A DNA stretch of 64,000 nucleotides from Arabidopsis thaliana (Eukaryota; Streptophyta; Magnoliopsida; Brassicales; Brassicaceae). Shown piece by piece: positions 45,141-56,297 of the stretch. The DNA is taken from the NCBI RefSeq assembly GCF_000001735.4, contig NC_003075.7, forward strand, positions 16,245,001 to 16,309,000, in the 5' to 3' direction. The notes under the pieces are model-generated. The model saw nothing but the letters and a program-made list of their open reading frames with translations, was not told the DNA's origin and made no database searches. Made by a program: the position numbers and the translations under genes. Positions within the stretch are counted from its first letter, which is position 1; the number at the start of each line of letters is the position of its first letter.

Positions 45141-47615
45141 TCACCAGTAATCACCGCAAGAGCAGACTCCATTCTTGAAATGATGAAACCGGTTTGAATC
45201 CCTCACAATGATCTCTCTCTCAGTGATTTTCGATATGAACTTGGTTACGCTATGGCAATCGCCGCATACCCTTAGATTCTTAAAAATCCGAATCGTTGTC
45301 TTTGCAGGAGTGGCGATAAGTGCAAATGCAATAGCTAATCTTTCACTATGACTCATGAGGATATGCTCTTTCTCGTCGTCTTCAACATCCTGCAACACAA
45401 ATCTATGGTCCGGTACATACCCAATCATCTTCAGTTTCGCTTGTAATGCCGTTAATTCTCTGTACATCTCTTCATACATTGGATGCGTTTGGTTTCCCGT
45501 GTAAAAGACTTCGACTTTGTTGTCTACTTCCATTGAGCTCCAACCCGGTGTCTTCCTCAAACCTTTGCCATGGGCTATTGAACGTATTTCATCAACTCCT
45601 TCCCATTTTCCAGCACTAGCATACATGTTTGACAATAGAACATGATACCCGACATGCTCAGGTTCAACCTCGAACAAATGTTCAGATGCGATCTTGCCAA
45701 GATCAACATTCCCATGGACTCTACAAGCGCTGAGAAGAGCTCCCCAAATGGATGCATCAGGCTGAAGCGACATACTTTTTATAAACTTCAACGCGGTTTC
45801 TAACTGACCAGCTCGACCATACATATCTACCATACAACCGTAATGTTTCAAGCTCGGTGTTATCCCATAATCCGTTTGCATCATCTCAAAGCACCATTGA
45901 CCCTCGTCTACTAACCCAGAATGGCTACAAGCCGATAACAGAGTCACAAATGTAATGTGATCTGGCTTCACTCCTTCATCCAGCATTTCTTTGAACAGCA
46001 TCACTGCTTTCTCGCCATGCCCGTGAAACCCGTGACACGCTATTAGGGTGTTCCATGGCACAGAGTTGACTCTTGGGATTTGATAAAACAAAGAGAGGGC
46101 ATCCTCTAGTCGTCCACACTTTCCATACATATCAGCAAGGCTTGTAACAACAAAAACATCCAAATAAAGACCGTTCTTCAAGAGACGGCCATGGAGTTTC
46201 ATACCTTGACGCAACGCTCCAGCCTGCGAACAAGCGGGCAAAACACTCACCCAAGTCCCTTGGTTAGCGGCTATTTCACCTTCTTCCTCCATTATGTTAT
46301 ACATTTCAATTGCTTCACTAGCAAAACCGTTTTGAGCATAACCCGAGATTATGGTATTCCATGAAATAACATCTGTATTCGGAAGCCAATTAAACACTGC
46401 TCTTGCTGAATCTACAAGGCCTAGTTTTGCATACATAACCACAACAGCATTCCCGATGGTAATATCTTCCAAGAACCAGCCTTTCCTCAAAGTGAAACCC
46501 TGCACAGATCTACAAGCACGAATGTCCCCTAACTGTGATAGTATAGAAGCCAAACTAATCAAAGTAAGGCAATCTGGTTGAATTCTACTCAACCGCATCT
46601 CCTGAAACAACGAAATCGCTCTAAGCGGCTGCTCATTCAGCTCGTACGCCTTAATTATCGAATTCCAAGAAATCAAATCCCTCACATACATCCTATCAAA
46701 AACCTTCTGGCAATCCCTAAGCCTACCAAATTCAGCATACAAATCAATCAGCTTGTTGGAAACAAACAATTCGGACTCCAGACCATGTTTTATCGAGTAT
46801 GAATGAATAGTAACTCCTCTATTGAAATCACCGGCTTCAGTGCAAGCCGAAAGGAGACTCACAACGGTAACTGAATCCATAGCTCTCAACCCATTAGACA
46901 GAGTTAACGCCTCTTTAGCATTTCCGCTTTGACAATACCCAGAAATCATTGCATTCCAAGAACCCATATCTCTTACAGGCATTTCATCAAACAGTATACG
47001 TGCATTCCCCACAGCTTTATATCGAGAGTACAAATGAATCAACGAGGCAGCAACATAGACATCCCACATAAACCCAAACTTCAAAGCCAAGCAATGAATC
47101 TTATTCCCATCAATCACAGTCCTACAAGCTTTCAAAACCGAAGGAAAAGTCCTGTAATCAGGTGTAAGTCCAGAACTCAACATAAAGAGACTAAAACACC
47201 TAATCACTTCTGAAGAATTTCCCGCACGGCCATAACCAGAAATCATCAAATTCCAAGCGTATACATCTCTGTTCTGGATATGATCAAACGTGTGCCTAGC
47301 CAATGCGACATTGCCAAGGTAACAATAGAGATTAACAAGTTTAGCAGAGATACAAACATTTTGGATTTGTTTGGAGACAACGAGACGTGCGTGGAGACAT
47401 TTGGCTGATTGCAAATTAGTGCAATATCTGAAAAGTGTGTGAACATCATCAATCTCTTTACTTTCATTCCCATTTTTCCAACAGTCTTGCAAAGCATTTG
47501 CAGATGCTGAAAATTCTCTAATAACTGATCCGATAGATTGCAAAACTCGTGTAAAGCGCCCACCTTTGCAGGTTGGAATTTGTCTGGGAAGTGAAAAGGT
47601 TCCAAATTTCATCAA
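45141..47615 (-). CDS. EMB2758: PPR protein, E/E+/DYW class
   Basis: Intronless frame of 824 codons (823 from the second Met), usual for plant PPR genes. The first 40 or so residues are basic and Ser-rich, fitting an organelle targeting peptide. PLS-type repeats run through the middle, for example DVYAWNLMISGYGRAGNSSE, DLISWNSIIKAYELNEQPLR, DVISWNTIISGYAQNGFASE and NSVPWNTLIACHGFHGHGEK. After the E/E+ part comes a complete DYW deaminase domain with HSERLAIAFALI (zinc/catalytic HxE), RVCGDCH and the terminal CSCGDYW. The family performs C-to-U RNA editing in plastids or mitochondria. The name EMB2758 (embryo defective) is from memory. The complete HxE/CxxC set suggests it can edit itself. No break is seen in the frame. 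Confidence 0.95.
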   Translation of the reverse strand: MMKFGTFSLPRQIPTCKGGRFTRVLQSIGSVIREFSASANALQDCWKNGNESKEIDDVHTLFRYCTNLQSAKCLHARLVVSKQIQNVCISAKLVNLYCYLGNVALARHTFDHIQNRDVYAWNLMISGYGRAGNSSEVIRCFSLFMLSSGLTPDYRTFPSVLKACRTVIDGNKIHCLALKFGFMWDVYVAASLIHLYSRYKAVGNARILFDEMPVRDMGSWNAMISGYCQSGNAKEALTLSNGLRAMDSVTVVSLLSACTEAGDFNRGVTIHSYSIKHGLESELFVSNKLIDLYAEFGRLRDCQKVFDRMYVRDLISWNSIIKAYELNEQPLRAISLFQEMRLSRIQPDCLTLISLASILSQLGDIRACRSVQGFTLRKGWFLEDITIGNAVVVMYAKLGLVDSARAVFNWLPNTDVISWNTIISGYAQNGFASEAIEMYNIMEEEGEIAANQGTWVSVLPACSQAGALRQGMKLHGRLLKNGLYLDVFVVTSLADMYGKCGRLEDALSLFYQIPRVNSVPWNTLIACHGFHGHGEKAVMLFKEMLDEGVKPDHITFVTLLSACSHSGLVDEGQWCFEMMQTDYGITPSLKHYGCMVDMYGRAGQLETALKFIKSMSLQPDASIWGALLSACRVHGNVDLGKIASEHLFEVEPEHVGYHVLLSNMYASAGKWEGVDEIRSIAHGKGLRKTPGWSSMEVDNKVEVFYTGNQTHPMYEEMYRELTALQAKLKMIGYVPDHRFVLQDVEDDEKEHILMSHSERLAIAFALIATPAKTTIRIFKNLRVCGDCHSVTKFISKITEREIIVRDSNRFHHFKNGVCSCGDYW

Positions 47616-49645
47616 ATTTTCGAGGGAAGAAGAGAAATACTCAGAGAAAATCTATACATTTATATATATACCTCAACATACATGCAATTCAGGTGTCTTG
47701 AAAACTTTCGACGATTCCCACCAAAAGGTTTCGGTTAGCTTAGAGAAGTAGAGATGAGAGACTAAAAGAGATGGTATAATCGGGTTGGTGATTTTCGACG
47801 GTGAATTGAAGAGTCCGCCGGAGGGTTTAGCGACGGCCGTCAGCTTTTCTTCTTTGATTGCGGTTTGTAATTTAATTGAACCCGGTTTGGTTTTGTAAAC
47901 CGTGCGGTCTAAAGCACTAAACTTTAAGACGAGTAAGATTAGAGCCCAATAAGGCCCAAATAGTTTGGTAGCTTGGTTAAGCCCAAATATATAGCCGTTG
48001 GCTAGACGCCTAGACGGAGTTTTTTGTACTGACCAATAGAGAATGGCTTGCAAGAGGGAAACACATGATCTGAACCAAAAGTATGTTTGTTTGTACACTT
48101 GAAGCGTATTTTTAGCATACGTTTGCTCAAGCAGGGCCAATAATTGACAATAAAACCTTCGATCCACGTGATTTGGATTGCGTGTTAAGAGGTGCAAAAC
48201 AAATCTTCGTGCTCACATTATTCGGGCTATTCACTTCACATGCATTTGACTATGACAAATGACAATAGTTCTTTTTAAAAAACAAATCAAAGGAATAATA
48301 CGTTTATTAGACTTCACAATCTTGCTATAATGGTCCCTCTTCAAAGCTTAGAGAATTTGTAAGATAACAAATTAAGATTGATTGTATTTGGGTAATAATG
48401 ACTACCTCTTTTTGGCTTTTTCATTTATATAAATACTTGGAGTTCACCTCCTTACAACAACTTGAAACAAATCATGGAGCTTAACTCCTACAAACATGGA
48501 ATCATGGAAAAGTGACTTTAGTGGAATACTCCACATTATTAGCAATGAAACAGAAATGCGAGAGACTTAGTCAAGTCATGACCAAGTCCTTAATCGTATC
48601 TTGGATTGGGCTTGCGCAGACGTTTGGGCCGAACGTTGATGTTGGGCTGAATGTCCTCATCATGCTATGCCTCATAACTCATTCCTCAAAGCTTTCTTCT
48701 AATCATAATTTATTTGTTTTTTGTTTTTTTAATTTGCATCGTGAGGTCTTCTTTTTGATCCAATCAATGGACCTCTTTCTAAGAGTTCAACTACTCTTAA
48801 CAACTTTAGGTCTTCTAGACACATAGAAAGTAATAAATATATATGGGCATGACACTAAGGTTTCATTCTTTTTCTTTATTGTGGTTTAGGTTTTTGATCT
48901 AATTTTGTTATTGTAAGAATTATTTTGTAATTTTGTTATTATCTTACCATGGAATTAAGAAAAAGTAAATTTCTTCAAACTTACCCTGTTGTTGCAACTT
49001 ACATATTAAACTCTCTCTTTTTTGTTAAAAAAAGGTTATATATCTTTTAACCTTCTAGGATTTTAGCCTAGCTGAAAAAAAGTTACACATTAAACTTGTT
49101 TTTGTTAACAACGTTTTAGCATTTCGGTTGTGTGTTGTTTCTTCCGGTTGTTATAGTTTCGTACTTTCGTTGGTTTTGAGTTTTGGATTCTTGAAAGGTG
49201 GTTATAATTTATACATTTTGTTTCTACACGACCTTAAAGAAGTAACTTCAATTAATTAAATCTAATTCGGGAAAGAGCACGTCTCAAAAGAGTCGTCGAG
49301 TCCCATGTGAATTCTATATGATAACATTAAACAAAATCACGGTTCCATATTTGTTTAATACTAGTATGTATTGCAGAGTAGACTTTCCTAATCCAGTAGA
49401 TTCTTAAAGAAAAAATAATATAAAAAGATTGAAAATAGAAATAAAAGATGGGAGACACGAAGGGTCACTTGTATTGTACCGAGTCCAAATGTAAAGAAGT
49501 CTCAATAATGGTGTAATAAAATAAAGAAGTTGAAGACAAGATCACAATCACCATGTGAAGATCAACACACAAGATCATAATTTTATTGTATGTTTGCTTC
49601 ATTTCAACTTTTTTAAATATTGTTAAGAGGGCAGGCATTGAGTGC

Positions 49646-49655
49646 GCCACGTGGC
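49646..49655 (+). promoter_or_regulatory. Palindromic G-box/ABRE upstream of ABF3
   Basis: GCCACGTGGC is a perfect 10-bp palindrome with a CACGTG core, the preferred site of ABF/AREB bZIP factors. It lies about 0.7 kb upstream of the likely ABF3 TATA region and 1.36 kb from the ATG. It could mediate ABA induction or self-activation of ABF3 (inference). A TGACGTCA site lies at 50258-50265. Confidence 0.6.
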
Positions 49656-50336
49656 AAATGACCATCCCTTTGTAGGTGCAGCAAACGTGATAAAGATTCC
49701 GGACTGTTCACCCATTCCCTTCTTCCATTTGTTTCTTATTTTTTCTTACAAATCTTATCGTATCATAATTTTTTTTCCATAATGCGCTCCCTTGAATGGA
49801 ATAACGTTGGTTATTTTGTTTCCAACCAAATTTTCATACCATTCGATCAAATAGGTGCATCAACTTACAAGAAATGAAAGTGTGATCCCTATTTTATTAG
49901 GTAGCTAAGTAAGTGTTAGTGAACACTACGTTAGATTGTTACTCAAATAACGGATCAACGAATCTCGTATTCATTACTATACTGCTAATGAATGCATCAA
50001 TTTTAATTTTTATTGGTTATCTATCCTTAAAAAAAAGTTATAAGAATATTTTGATAATTTGTTCCAAGATGTAGTACTAGTAGTAGTACTTGGTCTCGTA
50101 AACGACGACGCCGTTTAGGAAATCAAACGGCCAAAAATGCTTCCACTTTGCGAAATTTTATTGGTGGGAAACGCAAATGTATCGATAATGATTTAAAGAA
50201 AAAGCGGCGTTTCTAATTGGACCACGTTGCCCAATCTCTACGGCTCACGCACGATCTGACGTCAAATTGGCATAATACTATAATAACCTTATCGAGAATA
50301 AAATAATAGTCGCATCCAAACAAAAGAAACCAACCC

Positions 50337-51007
50337 TTTTATATCACGACGAGTGTCACGCCATGGACACTTGTCCATCTCTCTCGCTCTGACCCCTTTC
50401 AGGTATCTTTTATTTCTCAAAGAGGAATTATTGATTTTCCATTTCCAAAGAAAAAAAATAAATTCGAAGGTCAGGAAAATTAACAAAAAACTTCCTTTTT
50501 TTTTTTGTTAGTTTGTGTGACTGAGCTGCTTCATTTTTTTTCTTTCTTTTTTTTTTTGGTTTGATGAATCGATTTTTGTTGTCTATTACTGATTGGTTTT
50601 CTTGTTCAGATTCACTGATTCGAAGAGAATCATGATTTTTTTTTCCCGCTGAATAATAAGCATATGATTGGGTGTTTTGGAGATTTGTTTACTGATTAAA
50701 AGGAGATTCCTTTCCATTTTCACCATTTGCTCTGTTTGACTTCATTGTGCTTATATTTCATTTAGATCTTTTGTTTGGGTTTAGCTTTGGAACTGATAAA
50801 AATCTGATTTTGTCTCACGGCTTTGGATTTGGTTCTTAAATTTTGGTACTTTAAAACTGGATAAAGATCAGTGCTTTTTTAGATTCTTCGTTTGTTGATG
50901 AATTTATGGATGTATGTATAATTAAACCATAATCTCTCTGCTTGTTTGTTTTCTTATAGGTAAATATCCAGAAGCTTGATCCTCCTAGTTGTACGAAAGC
51001 TTGAGTA
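50337..51007 (+). promoter_or_regulatory. ABF3 TATA box, leader exon and leader intron
   Basis: TTTATATC at 50337-50344 is a TATA-like box. A first leader exon probably ends at about 50402 before GTATCTTTT, and the acceptor is TTCTTATAG at about 50959. The leader intron of about 555 bases is very T-rich, as plant introns are. A ten-codon ORF starts with the ATG at 50363, but the true transcription start may lie downstream of it. Confidence 0.55.
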
Positions 51008-52971
51008 ATGGGGTCTAGATTAAACTTCAAGAGCTTTGTTGATGGTGTGAGTGAGCAGCAGCCAACGGTGGGGACTAGTCTTCCATTGACTAGGCAGAAC
51101 TCTGTGTTCTCGTTAACCTTTGATGAGTTTCAGAACTCATGGGGTGGTGGAATTGGGAAAGATTTTGGGTCTATGAACATGGATGAGCTCTTGAAGAACA
51201 TTTGGACTGCAGAGGAAAGTCATTCAATGATGGGAAACAATACCAGTTACACCAACATCAGCAATGGTAATAGTGGAAACACTGTTATTAACGGCGGTGG
51301 TAACAACATTGGTGGGTTAGCTGTTGGTGTGGGAGGAGAAAGTGGTGGTTTTTTCACTGGTGGGAGTTTGCAGAGACAAGGTTCACTTACCTTGCCTCGG
51401 ACGATTAGTCAGAAAAGGGTTGATGATGTCTGGAAGGAGCTGATGAAGGAGGATGACATTGGAAATGGTGTTGTTAATGGTGGGACAAGCGGAATTCCGC
51501 AGAGGCAACAAACGCTGGGAGAGATGACTTTGGAGGAGTTTTTGGTCAGGGCTGGTGTGGTTAGGGAAGAACCTCAACCGGTGGAGAGTGTAACTAACTT
51601 CAATGGCGGATTCTATGGATTTGGCAGTAATGGAGGTCTTGGGACAGCTAGTAATGGGTTTGTTGCAAACCAACCTCAAGATTTGTCAGGAAATGGAGTA
51701 GCGGTGAGACAGGATCTGCTGACTGCTCAAACTCAGCCACTACAGATGCAGCAGCCACAGATGGTGCAGCAGCCACAGATGGTGCAGCAGCCGCAACAAC
51801 TGATACAGACGCAGGAGAGGCCTTTTCCCAAACAGACCACTATAGCATTTTCCAACACTGTTGATGTGGTTAACCGTTCTCAACCTGCAACACAGGTGAC
51901 TAAAGAACCTAAGCTACTACATTTTGTAGGAAATACAATCATCTGAAAAATATTAGACGTAGCCTTCATGTTTTAAGATAAGCTGGTTTTGGATATGCAT
52001 GTATGTTTCAGTTATCTGAGCATGACTTGTTTTTACTTTTTTCGCAGTGCCAGGAAGTGAAGCCTTCAATACTTGGAATTCATAACCATCCTATGAACAA
52101 CAATCTACTGCAAGCTGTCGATTTTAAAACAGGAGTAACGGTTGCAGCAGTATCTCCTGGAAGCCAGATGTCACCTGATCTGACTCCAAAGAGCGCCCTG
52201 GATGCATCTTTGTCCCCTGTTCCTTACATGTTTGGGCGAGTGAGAAAAACAGGTGCAGTTCTGGAGAAAGTGATTGAGAGAAGGCAAAAAAGGATGATAA
52301 AGAATAGGGAATCAGCTGCAAGATCCCGCGCTCGCAAGCAAGTGAGTGTTTGTTTAAATTTTGGAGATTAAAGAAACCTTAAAACTGTGACCATGTTATT
52401 TACTTTTTCACTTTCTTGCTTGACAGGCTTATACGATGGAACTGGAAGCAGAAATTGCGCAACTCAAAGAATTGAATGAAGAGTTGCAGAAGAAACAAGT
52501 GTGTCTCGCTTCTTCCCTATCACAATTAAGAATCTCGAGATTTTCATATTTTCTTGAGGTTGTATTCACTGACCAAATGTTTCATGCAGGTTGAAATCAT
52601 GGAAAAGCAGAAAAATCAGGTACTGTCTTGATTTGAATATCCTCTATGGTTGTTGGCTAGGCTTTTAACTCTCACTCATAATGAATTACACTTTTGGACA
52701 GTATTCTAAGCTTTTGAGTAGAATAGTGTAAGCTATACCATGAAGTGAGACATATCATCACATTTTTGATTTCCCACTCTGCATAAAGTATTTAAGATTT
52801 GTGAATATGTTGCAATGCCAATTTGGATATTTCATGAGACTAATCTGACGAGCATGGATTTAACGGAAGTTGGCTCATTTGTTGTTGCAGCTTCTGGAGC
52901 CTCTGCGCCAGCCATGGGGAATGGGATGCAAAAGGCAATGCTTGCGAAGGACATTGACGGGTCCCTGGTAG
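51008..52971 (+). CDS. ABF3: ABA-responsive element binding factor 3 (bZIP)
   Basis: Five exons (51008-51895, 52048-52341, 52427-52498, 52590-52619, 52891-52971) join to 454 residues, the length of Arabidopsis ABF3. Conserved phosphorylation blocks are C1 (LTRQNSVFSLTFDEFQNSWG), C2 (LQRQGSLTLPRTISQKRVDD), C3 (QRQQTLGEMTLEEFLVRAGV) and C4 at the C-terminus (LRQPWGMGCKRQCLRRTLTG). All contain RxxS/T, the site type of SnRK2 kinases. The basic region is at about 372-394 (RMIKNRESAARSRARKQ), followed by a leucine zipper (LEAEIAQLKELNEEL). Between them is a Gln-rich activation part (QMQQPQMVQQPQM repeats). It binds ABRE promoters in the nucleus and drives drought and ABA gene expression. The short 30-nt fourth exon is typical of this subfamily. 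Confidence 0.97.
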
Positions 52972-53552
52972 AGCTTATAATGGCGTCTAAGGAACCCAAC
53001 AAAGCGCCGAAGTTATAGAACAACTCAGAAGATAGAAAGCTAGCTTTGTACGTAGTTTAGGCAGGTTCTGTGGGTGATTGTAAATCTTGAAGTGTGGCGG
53101 ATTTGACAGAGATAGATAAACACATATCTGTTCTATTTTCCTAAATCTTTTGGTTTTATCTTCCTGATGTAATGGATCTTTATCATTTGTCTTGAACATC
53201 TTTGTGACTTAACCAGAGTGAATTTATCTTGTATCTTGTCTGCAATTTTTTCTTTAGCTCATTTGGGCCCAAGTCAACACCTTTATTATAGAAGAGAGTA
53301 AACATCAAGTTTAGCATCAACATCTGGTAATCCAACTGGGCGTACAAAATTAGATACACATACTAAATTGGCAAAATTCTTGCAGATAGCATCCCGCTTC
53401 AGGATAAGGTGCATCAACGTTGAACAGATGATACTTGTGAAAAGTCTCTGGAGTTGAGGTGGTTTGATACCATCGGACCGTTATACTTCGGTTTAAGATC
53501 AGTAATGAGACATCTTCTAACTGTGTTTCTTGAACAAGATGCTTTCAAACGG
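52972..53552. other. Convergent 3' flanks (ABF3 / DJ1C)
   Basis: 3' UTR sequence of ABF3 and of the minus-strand DJ1C gene. No other gene is supported. Confidence 0.55.
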
Positions 53553-55897
53553 TTACTGCCTTGGATACTCATGCACAAGCCCTTCTGAAACACTCCTTGC
53601 TCTAGCATGTCCGAACAGCTTGCTAACAATAGCCAGGGAAAATTTGGTAACAGTTGCGAGCCCCAAACTTGTAATCACGTTTCCATCTATAACAACTTCG
53701 GCTCCTTCGATCATTTGTTGATTCATAGGCTCGTCTGACTCTGAAGGATACACAGTCGTTCTCTTCTCCTAAAATAGGATTCCAATTGTTTATGGCGTTT
53801 GTCCATGTATATGACAAAGAAAAGAACAATAGTTGTCTTCACCTTACCTTGAGTAAACCATGTTTATGCAAAACGGTAGATGAAGAGTTGGTAGCTCCAT
53901 ATATTCGCCCAGATTCATGTTGTTCCCTGAGCAGTTTCTTGAGAATTTTGGACTTCTGCAGACGTTCTGAGCCAGTATGGCCTCCCTTGGGAATTTCCAT
54001 CAAAGAAAAGAAATCATATTACTCACCATGGAACAACCAACAGTTGTAGTTTGTCTAAAAGCTTTTCCTAAGCGCATTGATTTGACATGGCATATAAGTT
54101 ATACTGAAACATGTACATAGCAAGATTTATTTAAGAAGAAGTAAACTAGCGAAATGGTATGAGTTTATTATGAGACTAGGACATGCAGGGTTTTGCTTAA
54201 AGCCTTACCGGAAGAATGATTAGATCATATGATGACTCAGCAGCTTCACCAATCAATTTGTCAGTGATAATTTTGGTGCCTTGGAATGCCGTAATCCGCA
54301 AAGATCGTTCAACTGATGAAACCGTGACATCTACTTTGGCTCTTCTAAGAACATCTGCAATTGAGACCAGTTCAACCGCTTCAGACCCGTTGGCTACCGG
54401 GATAAGAACCTGGATTTAGATGCATCATTAAAACAAGTTTCTCAGCTTTCAAACTAAAATGAAATGTTCTTAGAATCAGCTAACTTTTTCATCTTTCAAA
54501 ACTAACTGAGCGTGAAAGGAGAAGGAATGGATAAAAGAAAAAACTCCATAGGTATAGAAGATAAAACCAAGATCAGTTCTCATCATATATCATGAGATTA
54601 CATGGAAATGCATTGATCATAGCTTCATGCGACTTACACGAGGTGTGTGGTCTAAAGACCAGTCAATGCTATTGAACTCTTTGTTCTTAGGATTCTGGTA
54701 ACCATCACGCAGAAGCTGGAGAAATGATTGGAAAAGAAGACTATGAGAAGATTGTTGCATATCGAGAAGGATAAAGAAAAGCATGATCCAGAAAAGTATA
54801 AGTGAATAGGATATAGACCAGAAACTCTTCAATTGACTTGGCTGTGGTTTCTCCGAAGAGCTGCTCCGCCAAGGAAAGAGCAAACTGGAAAGAAGTGCCG
54901 GGTCCACGGCTAGTTGTAAGCTCCCCTGAAATCTGAATGTTTGTCTTAACAGCCCAGAATGTAGGAAGCTTCCCGAAAAAAGCAGGATGTCCCGTTGTCT
55001 TGCACGATGAACTACACCAAGTTTAGAAATCAAAACATGAAGAGAAAAGATTAGTTACTAGATGACATCAAAGATTTTGATTTATACCCTCTTTCTTGTC
55101 AAAAGTCCCCATGGAAGAAGAGTAATAGCTGGAGCCATGGATATAGCCCCGTATAACCGCTTATCTTCAGCTTGTCTCTTCATGATCTTCTCGAGAATTT
55201 CACAGTCTCTTAACCTAACAGCACCAGGCATGCCTCCCTTCACAATTTGTATTTCCAGACCATCCAGAAACAAATACACAAAACCATTAAAGTAAAGCTC
55301 AAAGACTGTCCTCACTTATAGTTTATGAATCAGCAAAAGAGGAACTTACCGGCAAAGCAACTAAATCATAAACTTGATCAGCACATTTCGAGATAAGAAC
55401 ATCAGCAAGCAATCTGGTCCCTGAGGATCCTTCAACCTCTAGCTTCTGCTCCACAGAAGCAACAGTAACATCAGCACCAGCTCGCCGTAAAACATCAACT
55501 AACACAACAGCTTCTATTTCCTCCGTCCCATATCCAATTGGAACAAGCACCTACATAGTTTCTCAGTTATCTCCAATCTCAATCTCTCTACACAAACAAG
55601 CTGGACAATTTTAGTTATAGATAACAAGAAAAAAGGAGAAACCTTTTTAGTAGTTGCAGAAGACCCGACGCCAACATCGGAATCTAGCGTTGTTACCATA
55701 CCCGGAGACATGGAAGATCTAAGCTTTAAAGTTCGGTCCCTCCTTGTTGTCCCTAGTGAAGAAGAAACTACAGAGACTGAAGAAAAACTAGGAGCAACAG
55801 TCATCGAGACACAACCCATCGAAGAGATAAGCCTTGACTCCATCAAAGTTGGACTCAGCGAAGCTATCATTGAAATCGAATATCCTAAAGACCCCAT
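53553..55897 (-). CDS. DJ1C: DJ-1/PfpI double-domain protein DJ1C
   Basis: Eight phase-0 exons (55897-55643, 55550-55350, 55237-55088, 54998-54819, 54715-54638, 54409-54209, 53985-53848, 53768-53553) join to 472 residues. The first 85 are Ser/Thr-rich with a basic patch, fitting a chloroplast transit peptide. Two DJ-1/PfpI domains follow: [20 protein letters not shown] to [17 protein letters not shown], and [20 protein letters not shown] to [16 protein letters not shown]. The acidic pocket residue (E in TEEIE and SEAVE) is kept in both. The catalytic Cys of the AICAGP elbow is replaced: Ser185 in domain 1, Asn388 in domain 2. Enzymatic deglycase/glyoxalase activity is therefore unlikely. Arabidopsis DJ1C is needed for chloroplast development (family knowledge). 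Confidence 0.93.
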
Positions 55898-56297
55898 TGA
55901 CGATAGCTAATGCAGCAGTCTGATAATCCCGCCGCTAGACGGAGAGTGAGTTGCGTCTTATCTACTAGTATACACTTCTTGAAGAAAGCTAAAAACGTCG
56001 TCGTATCGTTGTCTTATTGCTTGATTGGATAAAGCTTCAATTTTTTCCTCCAATTTTTGTCGAAAATGTAACATTTTTTTTGCTTTCCACTGTGAGATTG
56101 TCACACACGATTCTCTAAAGAAATGAGACGAATTTTGAAAACGATTTATAAAAATAGTATTTTTGTTTCCTTGAGCTTATCTCCTCTTTTCTCTTTGGTT
56201 TGAGATATGAATTACAGACAATCAAGTAGTCAGTCACAACAGTGTGTATAAATATGTCTTTTAAGTGAAATCGGTTTCGAGAGACAGTGAGACGAAA
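55898..56297. promoter_or_regulatory. Shared DJ1C/MCCB divergent promoter
   Basis: Only 400 bases separate the DJ1C and MCCB start codons, which point apart, so the two genes share a promoter region. It is AT-rich, with poly-T near 56039-56080. A perfect TATA box is not obvious; TATAAATATG lies at 56247-56256, about 45 bases before the MCCB ATG, and may serve MCCB. Confidence 0.55.

Larger units (their letters stand above)
47616..51007. other. Divergent intergenic region (PPR / ABF3)
   Basis: About 3.4 kb. The left part (47,940-48,010) carries AGCCCAA, GGCCCAAA and AGCCCAAA, typical promoter motifs for organelle-related genes. A second set of GGGCTT/TGGGCC motifs lies at 48605-48655, inside an open frame at 48512-48826 that shows no domain. 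The right part is the ABF3 promoter and spliced leader. No other gene is supported. Confidence 0.5.

Noticed and set aside
48512-48826. 104-codon plus-strand frame between the PPR gene and ABF3
   Set aside because: The C-terminal half is Phe/Leu-rich and reads as translated AT-rich DNA. No family, splice sites or convincing leader.
55710-55910. 66-codon plus-strand frame opposite DJ1C exon 1
   Set aside because: It is antisense to the transit-peptide exon, acidic and without motif. The minus-strand frame continues into a clear DJ-1 domain.
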